A DNA stretch of 64,000 nucleotides, taken from contig CAIXKE010000066.1 of NCBI GenBank assembly GCA_903919975.1, positions 81,479-145,478 on the forward strand. Reading direction: 5' to 3'. Below are positions 43,178 to 53,047 of the stretch, in pieces. Below the pieces are notes generated by a model. The model saw only the letters and a list, made by a program, of their open reading frames with translations, was not told where the DNA came from and made no database searches. Each line of letters begins with the position of its first letter. Position 1 is the stretch's first letter. The stretch is from Akkermansiaceae bacterium. Lineage in GTDB: Bacteria; Verrucomicrobiota; Verrucomicrobiia; Verrucomicrobiales; Akkermansiaceae. A program made the position numbers and the translations under genes.

Positions 43178-44935
43178 ATGAAAGCCGCCCGACTCCCTAT
43201 CGTCCTCGCCGTAGCCCTAGCTGCCGGATCCCTTTATGCCCAAAACCCGGCGGGTGTTCTCATCGAACCTGTCGATGCAACCACCAAGGAACGCCAGGAA
43301 TTGGCTGAGCCGCCCGCCAAAGACATCCCCAGCGCCCTCCCTGAAGCCACAGGCGCGGATCCAGCGGGCCAGCCTCCCGCTACCGACATCCCCGCAGATC
43401 AAGCTCCCGTGCCCGCTGCTCCCGCAACACCGGTTGCAGGACAACAGGAAATGCAGAAATCCGAAGAAGGATTCATCATCAAAGATGCAGGCCTCAATGA
43501 CATCTTCCAATTCCTCGCCAAAGCCGCCGGTCGCCAATATTTCCACAACGCCAAAATCGCCGGCCCCGAATTCCTCGTAACCGGACACCTCAATGAAGGC
43601 AATCCTCTCGAACAAATGGAGGAACTCGCCTTCATGTACGGCCTCTCACTCCACACCAAAGGCAACACGATCTACGCCCTCACTTCCGCCCAACTCGCCC
43701 AACTTCCCAGCGCCGAATTCCACTACCAACTCCGCTACCTCCGCCCCACCGACATGGAGCAAATCAAGGAACTCATCAAACCGATGCTCAGCCCCGGCAG
43801 CGGCATCGTGAACTTCGAACCAAAAACCAATACCATCATCATCATCGATTCCGCTCACCGCATCGAACAAGCGCGAGATCTCCTCCACGGCATCGACAAA
43901 GCCAAAGGACAAATTATCGTCGAAACCAAAATCCTCCGAGTCAACAGCGGCGCGGCCGAACGCACAGGCGTCAACTGGTCCAGTTCGCTCGGCAAGGACG
44001 GAACAAGCCTCAGGGTCATTCGCGATCTCAACTCGGTGTTCGGATTAGATACCCCCATTATTACTGCCGCGGAAGGCGAGGCTTCAACCTCCAGCCAAAA
44101 TCTAGTCCTCTCTCCCCTCCAACTCACCGGCGTCCTCCGCGCCCTCGCCGAAGGCGGACTCGCCAGCCAAGTTTCCAACCCCACCCTCATCACCGAAGAC
44201 AACGAACAAGCCACCATCTCCATCATCGACCGCGTTCCCATCATCACCACGACGACCACAGCCACCGCCAGCGAATTTCCCACCGTCACCGAAGAAGTCC
44301 GCTACAAGATCGATACCAGCGACAAGTCCATCGATACCGACCCCGATAAACACCGTGAAATCGGCATCTCGCTTGTCGTCACACCCACCGTGCTCCCCGA
44401 TGGCACCGTCCGCATGAAAATGCGCCCACGTTCCGCCCAGATTGTCGAGAAAATCAAAAGCATCACCGGCAACGAATATCCTCGGGTCACCGAATCGATG
44501 ATCGAAACCCTAGCCCGCGTTCCAGACGGTCACTCACTCGTCGTTGGCGGATTTTATGGCGAAGCCCAAATTGATGGAAAAACCAAGATCCCGATTCTCG
44601 GCGATATCCCAGTCCTGAATTTCTTCTTCAAGAGCAAAGACGCCACCAAGGAAAAAACCAGTTTGGTATTCGTCGTCACCCCGAAATCATACGATCCCAG
44701 CAACGGCATTGCCAACAGCAGTGCCAGCTCTCGTCTCCGCAGTGCCACCACCCTCAATTGCGACCACGACTGGATCGATCCCGAAAACCCCGGCCAAGCC
44801 CATGAGGCGAACCTGAAACGCTCCCTCCGCGGTCTCCAGCCCACCCAAGCCCCTTACTTCCCGCGGGTGGGCGAAATATCCCCAAGCGAAACGCCGTCTT
44901 CCAGCCGTACCCGCTTCGGCAGAGGAAAGCGCTGA
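43178..44935 (+). CDS. Secretin (type II secretion GspD / PilQ family)
   Basis: IDSAHRIEQARDLLHGIDKAKGQIIVETKILRVN; VSNPTLITEDNEQATISIIDRVPI; LVVGGFYGEAQIDGKTKIPILGDIPVLNFFFKSKDATKEKTSLVFVVTPK. Confidence 0.92.
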   Translation: MKAARLPIVLAVALAAGSLYAQNPAGVLIEPVDATTKERQELAEPPAKDIPSALPEATGADPAGQPPATDIPADQAPVPAAPATPVAGQQEMQKSEEGFIIKDAGLNDIFQFLAKAAGRQYFHNAKIAGPEFLVTGHLNEGNPLEQMEELAFMYGLSLHTKGNTIYALTSAQLAQLPSAEFHYQLRYLRPTDMEQIKELIKPMLSPGSGIVNFEPKTNTIIIIDSAHRIEQARDLLHGIDKAKGQIIVETKILRVNSGAAERTGVNWSSSLGKDGTSLRVIRDLNSVFGLDTPIITAAEGEASTSSQNLVLSPLQLTGVLRALAEGGLASQVSNPTLITEDNEQATISIIDRVPIITTTTTATASEFPTVTEEVRYKIDTSDKSIDTDPDKHREIGISLVVTPTVLPDGTVRMKMRPRSAQIVEKIKSITGNEYPRVTESMIETLARVPDGHSLVVGGFYGEAQIDGKTKIPILGDIPVLNFFFKSKDATKEKTSLVFVVTPKSYDPSNGIANSSASSRLRSATTLNCDHDWIDPENPGQAHEANLKRSLRGLQPTQAPYFPRVGEISPSETPSSSRTRFGRGKR

Positions 44936-45020
44936 CGCATCTTTCATCCTCCATCTCCGCTCCACCATCCACGATTCACGATCTACCATTTTCAATCTAC
45001 AATCCACTATCCCAGATTGA

Positions 45021-45626
45021 ATGTCCGCCTCTCCATTTCCCACCACCCATCCACCACCAAGCAACGACCATCCGCGGGCGGGGGCTCTCCAAACAGTTGT
45101 GCATCCGTGGGATTTCGCCGAGATCTGCCTTGATCAAACCTCCGCCGCCTTGCACGAAGCACGTGCCGCCTCACCCGCAGAACTCAGCCAAGCCATCGCT
45201 ATCGCCCGGGAATCCCACGCCCTAGGCAAGCCTGCCGATCTTCTCGAAACATTGGCCAGAGTCAAAGGCCACGCCGAGGAACACCTCGGCCCCGTGATCC
45301 TTGAACTCGGCAACAAAGTGGCCTCCACTCTAAGCCCTTCACCGCCACAAATCCCCTTTGCTGGCAAGCTCATCGCCCCCTCGGCTTTCTACGATTCCTT
45401 CGATCAACTCCACGCCCTCGCTCGGATCCTCTTGTCTCCCGTGGTTTACGCTGAAGACACCGACGCCATCGGTACCGCCTCCGTCAATCCTATTGCTTCC
45501 CTAATCCTAGCAGAAGAAATTCGCACCACCGTCTTCAAACGCGTCGGCATCCGCCCCTTCATCACCGTCGCCCGCCTCGACTACGAAAGCTGGACGTTTG
45601 TAACCAAAAAGCACTTTGAACTTTGA
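45021..45626 (+). CDS. Hypothetical protein in pilus cluster
   Basis: 201 aa ORF with no recognised domain. Confidence 0.5.
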   Translation: MSASPFPTTHPPPSNDHPRAGALQTVVHPWDFAEICLDQTSAALHEARAASPAELSQAIAIARESHALGKPADLLETLARVKGHAEEHLGPVILELGNKVASTLSPSPPQIPFAGKLIAPSAFYDSFDQLHALARILLSPVVYAEDTDAIGTASVNPIASLILAEEIRTTVFKRVGIRPFITVARLDYESWTFVTKKHFEL

Positions 45627-45663
45627 AAGTGCCGAGTGATCAGTGATCAGAAAAATCTAAATC

Positions 45664-46041
45664 ATGAGCAATATTAATACCTTCGAAGATCTTGAAGTCT
45701 GGAAACGCGGCTGCCAACTAGCAGTGGATGTATACGTCGCCAATCACGCTTCACGGGATTTTGGACTGAAGGATCAAATGCAGCGTTCGGCTGTATCAAT
45801 TCCCTCGAACATCGCTGAGGGCTGTGAACGCGACAGCACCCCGGATTTTATTAAATTCCTCCGTTACAGTAAAAGTTCCTGTGGCGAACTCCGCACCCAA
45901 CTCTATATCACAGAGAGAGTTTGCCGGAAACTTGACCTACAACCCCTCGCTGGCTCCCGAGACATGATCGCCGAAACAAAGGAACTCTCCAAAATGCTCC
46001 AAGGCCTCATCAACTCACTCAAACGTCGCTCCAATTCCTGA
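45664..46041 (+). CDS. Four-helix-bundle protein (S23/IVS-type, TIGR02436-like)
   Basis: FEDLEVWKRGCQLAVDVYVAN...GLKDQMQRSAVSIPSNIAEGCERDSTPDFIKFLRYSKSSCGELRTQLYI. Confidence 0.88.
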   Translation: MSNINTFEDLEVWKRGCQLAVDVYVANHASRDFGLKDQMQRSAVSIPSNIAEGCERDSTPDFIKFLRYSKSSCGELRTQLYITERVCRKLDLQPLAGSRDMIAETKELSKMLQGLINSLKRRSNS

Positions 46042-46042
46042 C

Positions 46043-46305
46043 CCCCCCCCTCCTCTTCCTCTTCTCTGCAAACTTCTTCCTCTTCTCTGCTCACTTCTTC
46101 CTCTTCTTCCTCTTCTTCTTCCTCTTCTCTGATCACTGCTCACTTCTCACTTCTTCCTCTTCTCTGATCACTGCTCACTGCTCACTGCTCACTGCTCACT
46201 GCTCACTGCTCACTTCTTCCTCTTCTCTGATCACTGATCACTGCTCACTGCTCACTGCTCACTTCTTCCTCTTCTCTGATCACTGCTCACTGCTCACTTC
46301 TTCCC
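46043..46305. repeat. Intergenic arrays of (TTCCTC)n and heptamer (TCACTGM)n upstream of pilB-like gene
   Basis: ctgatcactgctcactgctcactgctcactgctcactgctcactgctcacttcttcctcttctctgatcactgatcactgctcactgctcactgctcac... Confidence 0.95.
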
Positions 46306-48003
46306 ATGATCGAATTCGACGGCATCTCCTTCAACGAACTCATCAGCCGCCGCATCATGGGCGAGCTTGGAGCACATGATCCCAGCTTCGCAGAACTCGC
46401 CCAAGACCAAGTCCCCAACCGCGTAACCCGCTACAGCTTCATGGCGGCACTCGCCAAGCTCAACGGCTTGCCGTTTTTCCCAAAAGTCGCCGAATTTTGC
46501 GATGCCTCGCTTCACACGTTCTGCGATTCCACGGTCATGACCCGCGGCTTCTTCGCGCCACTCTGCCTCTGCGGCACTAAGCAACTCATCGTCGCCGTCT
46601 CCAACCCATGGAGCGCCCTCGCCGAGGAATACCTCGCCCCGCGCTTCCCCGATCTTGAGATCGTCCGTATCGTCACTCTCGCCTCGGAAATCGCACGCGC
46701 CATCGAATCCGTCGCCACTAACAATGGCCCCAGCCGCTCGGAACTCGAAGCCATCGACGTCGAGGACATGGATGAAGGAATCCATGACTTCGATATCACC
46801 ACCGACTACGCCGAGCCCATGGCCCAACTCATCGCCACCATCATGGCTGATGCTGTTAGAACACGCGCCTCCGACGTCCACTTCAAAGTGGAAAAAGAAA
46901 CTTTCTACTACGCTTTCCGCGTCGATGGCGACATCGGCGACAAGGTGGAGATCCCCATGAAGCTCAAGGACCGCCTTGACGCCTTCCTACTCAACCTGAT
47001 GAAACTCCCCACCGAAATCCGCAATACCGTGCCGGGCATTTCGGGACGTTTCACCATCTCCTATTTCCACCGCCCCATCGATATCCGCTACGAACGCCAC
47101 CGCACCTATCGCGGCTATCACGTGACCATGCGCTTGCTCGACAAGAGCAACATCAACGTTACGCTCGGCAAAGGCACCCTCGCCTTCGATGACGAGACGA
47201 TGTTCGCCCTCAACAAGGTGATGAAAATCCCCGCCGGCATCATCGTCATGTCCGGTCCCACCGGCTCGGGCAAATCCACCACTCTCAACGCCATCCTCCG
47301 CGAACTCAACCGCCCCGAAGTCAATATCCTCACACTGGAAAACCCCGTGGAAGATGAAGTCCCAGGCATCACCCACTGCGACCTCAAGAGCCCCAAGGAA
47401 TTCAAACCGATGATCGCCTCATTCATGCGCTCGGACCCGGATATCATCCTCATGGGCGAAGTGCGCGACCTTGAATCCGCCGAACTCGCCATCGAAGCCG
47501 CCGTCACCGGTCACAAAGTACTCACCACCATCCACACGCCCCGCGCGTCCCAGATCATCGAGCGCTTCGAACAACTCGGCATCGAACGCTGGAAAATCGC
47601 CCAAACCCTCAAAGCCGCCTGCGCACAACGCCTCGTAAAACTCCTCTGCCCTTATTGCAAGGAACCCACCGACGGCATCAGCGAACTCGATCGCAAAACC
47701 TTCAATCTCGACGAATCATTTGCCAATTTACCACTCTTCGCCGCTAAAAACGGCGGCTGCCAAGAATGCCGCAACTCCGGCTACAGCGGGCGAACCGCCA
47801 TCCTCGAAATCATCCCCATCACCCCGAAAATCTCCGACCAACTCTCCAAGGGCGAAATGACACCCTACGAACTGGAAGTCAAAGTCGAGAAAGAAGGCAT
47901 CCTCCCCAACCTCAGGCGCAGCGGACTCCGCTTGCTGCGCGATGGCAAAACCGACCTTGCCGCCGTCAGCAAGGTCATCGACATGACCTACACCGATGAC
48001 TAG
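46306..48003 (+). CDS. Type IV pilus assembly / type II secretion ATPase (PilB/GspE)
   Basis: GPTGSGKSTTLNAILREL; LENPVEDEVPGITHCDL; FMRSDPDIILMGEVRDLESAELAIEAAVTGHKVLTTIHT; tetracysteine CPYC...CQEC. Confidence 0.93.
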   Translation: MIEFDGISFNELISRRIMGELGAHDPSFAELAQDQVPNRVTRYSFMAALAKLNGLPFFPKVAEFCDASLHTFCDSTVMTRGFFAPLCLCGTKQLIVAVSNPWSALAEEYLAPRFPDLEIVRIVTLASEIARAIESVATNNGPSRSELEAIDVEDMDEGIHDFDITTDYAEPMAQLIATIMADAVRTRASDVHFKVEKETFYYAFRVDGDIGDKVEIPMKLKDRLDAFLLNLMKLPTEIRNTVPGISGRFTISYFHRPIDIRYERHRTYRGYHVTMRLLDKSNINVTLGKGTLAFDDETMFALNKVMKIPAGIIVMSGPTGSGKSTTLNAILRELNRPEVNILTLENPVEDEVPGITHCDLKSPKEFKPMIASFMRSDPDIILMGEVRDLESAELAIEAAVTGHKVLTTIHTPRASQIIERFEQLGIERWKIAQTLKAACAQRLVKLLCPYCKEPTDGISELDRKTFNLDESFANLPLFAAKNGGCQECRNSGYSGRTAILEIIPITPKISDQLSKGEMTPYELEVKVEKEGILPNLRRSGLRLLRDGKTDLAAVSKVIDMTYTDD

Positions 48004-49126
48004 CACCACCACCTCACCAAAAAGCTCTGCCGCACCAGCCCCAAAAAGCCTTCTGGCTTCGCTCAACAAGACCGCCAAGGTCAAGGAGTTTACGAAAAGA
48101 GAACTGGTCGACCTTTTTCGCGGCCTAGGCTCAATGTTGCGCGCCCAAATCAACACCGCCGACGCCCTCAAATACTACTCTCACGGCCTCCCAAACAAAA
48201 CCATGGTGGAAGCCCTCGCTCGCATCCGCGAGGACATCAACTCAGGCATCAACGTCCATGAAGCCTTCCGCCGCAGCGGGCGTTTTAGCGAAACCATCGT
48301 CGGGCTCATCCAAGCCGGCTCGGACGCCGGCCAACTCCACCACGCATTCAAATCGCTCGCCGAGCGGATGAAAACCGAACTCTATTTCTCAAAACAACTC
48401 AAAAAAGCCACCATCACTCCAGGATGCATTATCGGAGTCTTGCTCGGCGCCTTCATTGTTTCCCAAGTCAAAATCGTCCCTCAGGTCGAGGAAATGCTCA
48501 ACGGCGTCGGCGCGAAACCCGATGGCATGACCGCCATCTCTTTCCAAGTAAGCCATTTCACCCAAGCCGTCTGGCCGGTGTTCATTCTCGGCATCATCGG
48601 CACAGCCGTAGTCATCGCCCGTTCCACTCATGTCAAGAACCTGATTCTCGGTTTCGCCATGTCCAAATGGCGCCTCCTGCGCCTACTCATCATGAGCATG
48701 CGCCAGATGACCTTCATCTCCACCATCCGCCTGCTCCATTCTAACGGCATCAACCTCGCCAAATCCATCCGCACATCCGCCAACAGCGTCCCTGGCACTC
48801 CTTTCTACGATGAACTGCGAACCGCCGCCGATAAATACGAACACTCCGGCGTCCCTCTATCCACCGCTTTCGCCAAATTCACTTCTGTAGACGCACAAGT
48901 CACCCACATGCTCGCCATCGGTGAAAAATCCGCTTCGCTCGACGCTCAGCTCGAAATGCTCTGCGAAATGTACGAGGAGGACTCTCAAAACCACATGAAT
49001 GCGTTCTCCGCAGCCATCAGTTTCGTCGTCCTCATCATCGCCGTCATGCTCATCGCTGCCGTCTTCATCGGCACCTTCCTCCCGATCTTCTTGATGGGAC
49101 CGAAGATGATGCAAAGCGGTATTTAG
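47996..49126 (+). CDS. Pilus/T2SS inner membrane protein (PilC/GspF)
   Basis: FRGLGSMLRAQINTADALKYYSHGLPNKTMVEALARIREDINSGINVHEAFRRSGRFSETIVGLIQAGSDAGQLHHAFKSLAERM; overlaps pilB-like stop. Confidence 0.9.
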   Translation: MTSTTTSPKSSAAPAPKSLLASLNKTAKVKEFTKRELVDLFRGLGSMLRAQINTADALKYYSHGLPNKTMVEALARIREDINSGINVHEAFRRSGRFSETIVGLIQAGSDAGQLHHAFKSLAERMKTELYFSKQLKKATITPGCIIGVLLGAFIVSQVKIVPQVEEMLNGVGAKPDGMTAISFQVSHFTQAVWPVFILGIIGTAVVIARSTHVKNLILGFAMSKWRLLRLLIMSMRQMTFISTIRLLHSNGINLAKSIRTSANSVPGTPFYDELRTAADKYEHSGVPLSTAFAKFTSVDAQVTHMLAIGEKSASLDAQLEMLCEMYEEDSQNHMNAFSAAISFVVLIIAVMLIAAVFIGTFLPIFLMGPKMMQSGI

Positions 49127-49148
49127 ACCAAAACTTGGAAGGATCACC

Positions 49149-49562
49149 ATGCAACTCACTCGCTTCGACCGCTTCCTCCGCGAGAAATTTGTCTATCGGA
49201 CACATATCCAGACTCTGCGTCCGGTGGAAGAGATTCCAAATGGCATCGCTGCCGTGGACTTACCCGATGGCCCTGGCAAGCGCTACAAACACCTCTACAT
49301 CGCCAAAAGCTCTAAAGCAGCCGATGCTTTAATCAGCCATCTCAAGGAAAACGGCCAGATGTACGCCACCCAGATCGTGGATAACGACGCATGGTTCGTC
49401 CCATTCATCGCACCCAAGGAAAAATCCGTGACTTGGTCGCTCATCTCCACCGTCTTGATTTCAACCAGTCTATTCTTTGCCCTCCTCTACCTCAAAGGCT
49501 TCGTCCAAGACCCGGAATTCAAAAAAAACTTCCAAGAAGCCCTGAAAATTTTGAAAGGCTGA
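49149..49562 (+). CDS. Hypothetical protein with C-terminal TM, pilus cluster
   Basis: 137 aa; TM WSLISTVLISTSLFFALLYLKGF. Confidence 0.5.
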   Translation: MQLTRFDRFLREKFVYRTHIQTLRPVEEIPNGIAAVDLPDGPGKRYKHLYIAKSSKAADALISHLKENGQMYATQIVDNDAWFVPFIAPKEKSVTWSLISTVLISTSLFFALLYLKGFVQDPEFKKNFQEALKILKG

Positions 49563-49585
49563 ATTTCTGCTCCATCTTTCACATT

Positions 49586-49996
49586 ATGAAATCATCACAC
49601 CAAGCAAGATTCTCATCCCAAGGTATGACGCTATTGGAAATGACCATCGTAATCATGGTTCTACTAAGCCTGATCGGCGTGGGATTGTATTCATCAAAAG
49701 GCATCGACCAATGGAAACTTGGTAGAGAAGGCGGCGAAACTCTCCGCTCCGTCTACACGGCCCAACGCATGTATCTTGCGGATAACCCAACCGTTTTGGT
49801 CGCAAACATCACCACAACCAATATCATTCCCTACCTTCCCAACAAAGTGACCTCCATGCCCACCGTCAAATCCCTGACGGGAGCCACTCTGTCGATCCTC
49901 GTCAATCAGTCTCCACCCGTCATCAACAACGGCTCCGGGGCCCGTTATGATCCCTCCGGCAGCACCACAGACTCGTTATGGGACGTAGGCCAATGA
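49586..49996 (+). CDS. Second type IV prepilin / pseudopilin
   Basis: ARFSSQGMTLLEMTIVIMVLLSLIGVGLYSSKGIDQW; start at 49586. Confidence 0.85.
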   Translation: MKSSHQARFSSQGMTLLEMTIVIMVLLSLIGVGLYSSKGIDQWKLGREGGETLRSVYTAQRMYLADNPTVLVANITTTNIIPYLPNKVTSMPTVKSLTGATLSILVNQSPPVINNGSGARYDPSGSTTDSLWDVGQ

Positions 49997-50460
49997 TCCG
50001 AATCCTTTCCATCGCACTCAGCCTGATGCTCGCGTCCGCCACCGCTGACGAGGAGTTTAAGCCTGTCGGCAATTTCCTGCTGCATTCCCACTTCAAACTC
50101 ACCGGGGACAAAATCACACCCATCCCGATGAAACCCATCGCCTTCCGGGTTTCAACCGATGGCGTCCGCATCAAAGTCACCGCCGAAAGCGACGATGAAT
50201 CTCATACCACCTTCGAAATCTATCGCTCGGATGGCATCAGCAGACAACAACCCCGCCGTGGCGCCCTTGAGGTGATTCCAGGCTTGCAGGCCACCAGCAA
50301 TACCGGTGGAGTTCTTCGCCACCTGCGCCTCTCCAGCGAGTCCATGACCATCACCACTTTCCCCGGCGTTTCAGACCAAACAATCATCAGCTACGCCGTC
50401 GCCGCCGAATCCATCCCCGCAGCCACCCCCGCACCGGAACACCTTCCGATTAAGCCATGA
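49993..50460 (+). CDS. Hypothetical exported protein, pilus accessory
   Basis: ATGA overlap with prepilin stop; signal peptide MIRILSIALSLMLASATA. Confidence 0.55.
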   Translation: MIRILSIALSLMLASATADEEFKPVGNFLLHSHFKLTGDKITPIPMKPIAFRVSTDGVRIKVTAESDDESHTTFEIYRSDGISRQQPRRGALEVIPGLQATSNTGGVLRHLRLSSESMTITTFPGVSDQTIISYAVAAESIPAATPAPEHLPIKP

Positions 50461-51263
50461 AACCTTTACCTGCTGCACAACAAGCCAACGAAGACCGCTC
50501 GCCGGTCGCGCCCATCCCTGCTCTGCCAGGTCGGGCCGCCTCGCCCTATAGCAGTCCATCCGTTGCAAACCAACGCAATCGCTGCAGCCCAACCCACCAA
50601 TGCTACCCCTGGATGCTCACAGTCAGCACGGCCATCGCAGGGCTGTTCTGCTTCCTATACATCACGAAACCCGTAACGATCGCCGCAAACGCGCCGTCCC
50701 AATCAATGGCGAATCCTGATAAAACCAGTCTCATCGCCCCCATCACTCCCGGCATTTCCTCCAGCCCCGCAAAGTTGATGCCCAGCGCAGACCGCCTTCC
50801 GGGCGAAACAACCTCACCCACCCCACTTGGCAAACCCATCCCCACCAATCCACACGCCGCTTTGCCCACCCTCACCTCAGCCGGCCCCTTCGAGGAAACC
50901 AATCTCCGCATCCAACACATCCTCACCGCCGAAGCCCCGGGCGGCCACCTCGACCGCATCGATATCGATGTCCCCGTCCTCTACCACAGCCGCACTCTCC
51001 GCTGGACTGAACAAGAAGTCGCCGGAGCTCGGGATCTCCTCGTCCGGCTCATGGACTATCAGGAAAAATCACTCCAATTGCGCTCCGATGGCGCCGCTCT
51101 GCTAGACGCCTGGAACCACCTGATCGAAAACTCCATCCCTGCCACCGAACTCCGGGCCGACAGCCCATCACTCCCCGCCAACCAGCAAGACGCGTCAGAC
51201 GCGCCCCGCCCCGCCGGACTGAGCACCACCGAGTCTATCCAAATTCAATCTTCTGGAAAATGA
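50457..51263 (+). CDS. Hypothetical single-TM protein, pilus accessory
   Basis: ATGA overlap; TM WMLTVSTAIAGLFCFLYITK. Confidence 0.55.
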   Translation: MKPLPAAQQANEDRSPVAPIPALPGRAASPYSSPSVANQRNRCSPTHQCYPWMLTVSTAIAGLFCFLYITKPVTIAANAPSQSMANPDKTSLIAPITPGISSSPAKLMPSADRLPGETTSPTPLGKPIPTNPHAALPTLTSAGPFEETNLRIQHILTAEAPGGHLDRIDIDVPVLYHSRTLRWTEQEVAGARDLLVRLMDYQEKSLQLRSDGAALLDAWNHLIENSIPATELRADSPSLPANQQDASDAPRPAGLSTTESIQIQSSGK

Positions 51264-52114
51264 ATTCTACTCTCACCATTTTTGCCATCACTCTGCTGAC
51301 CACGCTTGGGTCAGGCGCGCAACCCACCCCAAAAGAGTCCGAAGTGGATCCCATCCAAGCTGCGATCGAGGAATTCGAATCAAACCGTCGCAAATCCAAA
51401 CCACCCACAGAAGTCAGCGTCGTCCTTCCTCCGCCTGACGAAAAACCCGCCCCTCCAACTGCTGAACCGAAACCCGAACCAGCTCCCAAAGAAACTCCCG
51501 CAGCGCCCGTCCTTGTCATCGGCAAATCTCCACAAGACAACAAAGTCACCAAAGTCACCAAAGTCACCGAGGTCACCGAGGTCACCGAGGAGCCCACCCC
51601 ACCCACCACCCTACCCGACAACTCACCTCCCAAGCCCCCCCGCAAAGGTCTCGAAGTGCGTGTCGAAAAAATCCAGGTCGGCAAGGAATCACTCGATCCA
51701 TCACTCGTAAAACTCCTCGCACCTTTCCCCGCCAAGCCGCTCTCCCAAGCACCTACCGGCTGGCATATCGAAACCTCAAAAAATGCCCCGCCCTTCATCC
51801 GCGATGTGGAGCTAGCACCCGGCAAACACATCACTCTCACCGTCCGCCCACACGTTCTGGTGCCGAATACGGATGCTGCCGACGCGTTCGATATTCCTGA
51901 ACCGGGCTTCGATCCCTCGTTAGGCTACTGCCAGAATTCCACCGTCGGAGCCGTGCTCGCGCAATCTATCCGCCAGCTCGACGATGACTCCAAGGAACTC
52001 GGCACCGTCATCAACCATCTCCAACAACTTCTCATCTCCCTACCCAAGCCAGAGCCCACGCCTGCGCCCAAACCGACCAACAAACCAGCAACCAAACCCA
52101 CACCCAAACGATGA
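51260..52114 (+). CDS. Hypothetical exported Pro/Lys-rich protein, pilus accessory
   Basis: ATGA overlap; signal peptide MNSTLTIFAITLLTTLGSGA; VTKVTKVTEVTEVTE repeat. Confidence 0.55.
   Translation: MNSTLTIFAITLLTTLGSGAQPTPKESEVDPIQAAIEEFESNRRKSKPPTEVSVVLPPPDEKPAPPTAEPKPEPAPKETPAAPVLVIGKSPQDNKVTKVTKVTEVTEVTEEPTPPTTLPDNSPPKPPRKGLEVRVEKIQVGKESLDPSLVKLLAPFPAKPLSQAPTGWHIETSKNAPPFIRDVELAPGKHITLTVRPHVLVPNTDAADAFDIPEPGFDPSLGYCQNSTVGAVLAQSIRQLDDDSKELGTVINHLQQLLISLPKPEPTPAPKPTNKPATKPTPKR
51542..51590 (+). repeat. 9-bp tandem repeat (AAAGTCACC/GAGGTCACC)x5 in coding sequence
   Basis: caaagtcaccaaagtcaccaaagtcaccgaggtcaccgaggtcaccgagg encoding (VTK/VTE)n. Confidence 0.9.
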
Positions 52115-52602
52115 AAACTCCGATTTTTCCCGTGATTTGCGGTTTCGTCCTCACGGCGATGATCGCCGCCGTTGCCAGTCACTGGTGGTCCCTCCACCAA
52201 TTTTCACGCGTGCTCAACAGCGAGTTCCCCACTTCGCTTGCCACCCATTTCGTGGCTGCCAACCCTGCGGCCCAGCCCATGGCAGTAGCCACCAACGAAA
52301 GCCGCCCCGCTAGCATTAATCCCAAATCGATTCCCGCTCAGCAACCTCACCAAAAAGAATTCTACGAGGCCCTCATCCAAAAAATGGCCAACATGGAGAA
52401 TCAAAACCGCGACCTCCTCGATCAACTCGCCGAGACCAACCGCGACATCATGAAACTCGAATTCCGCGTGGACACCCACTCGGAATCATTCCGCCCTCTC
52501 CCCGTCAGCCAAGCCCAGCCCTTCAGCAGCCTCAACACCGAACCCGGTATCGGTGTCCTCCCACCACGCGCCGAACCCGTCTTCCTCCATACTCCGGAAT
52601 AA
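52111..52602 (+). CDS. Hypothetical single-TM coiled-coil protein, pilus accessory
   Basis: ATGA overlap; TM FPVICGFVLTAMIAAVASHWW; coiled-coil QKMANMENQNRDLLDQLAETNRDIMKLE. Confidence 0.5.
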   Translation: MKTPIFPVICGFVLTAMIAAVASHWWSLHQFSRVLNSEFPTSLATHFVAANPAAQPMAVATNESRPASINPKSIPAQQPHQKEFYEALIQKMANMENQNRDLLDQLAETNRDIMKLEFRVDTHSESFRPLPVSQAQPFSSLNTEPGIGVLPPRAEPVFLHTPE

Positions 52603-52669
52603 AAATACGGCAATCTTCAGATTGAACGATCCTTGTCAAACGCCACGTAAGGCAGAACATACGGGCCAT

Positions 52670-53047
52670 AAAACTACAATCGAGATTCCCGATGCGATTG
52701 TGCATCAGGCCAAGATCATTGCTGCCGAGCGTCAAACTACTTTACGCGGTCTGGTTCTACAAGGACTGGAGCATATTCTAGCAGAAAAGTAGGTGGAAGC
52801 CAAAGACCGGGCCAAAAAGTTATTTGCCGAGATGGATCAACTCCCTACCTTCTCCGCCAAAAACCAACTCAACCGCTCGGATGCCAATCCCCAATCCCCT
52901 ACAGTTCCTGTTAGGCAATTCGTCGGCAACCGCTCCATGGCTCACGGAAACCACCTCGATAACGACCACTGCGATACCATCCACCATGCCTTACAATCCC
53001 TGATGGCCGTAGGCGCACTCGACGTGTTTCCATCGCGGCTCATATGA
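52670..53047 (+). pseudogene. Decayed VapB-like antitoxin remnant, no toxin partner
   Basis: HKTTIEIPDAIVHQAKIIAAERQTTLRGLVLQGLEHILAEK* lacking its own Met at the expected start; followed by short ORFs without a PIN domain. Confidence 0.45.

Noticed and set aside
45664-46041. Diversity-generating retroelement (Avd-like four-helix bundle)
   Set aside because: No reverse transcriptase and no template/variable repeat pair seen; the protein fits the generic S23-type family.
46130-46300. Possible CRISPR array
   Set aside because: Units are 6-8 bp tandem words without 20-40 bp repeats or unique spacers; no cas genes in the window.
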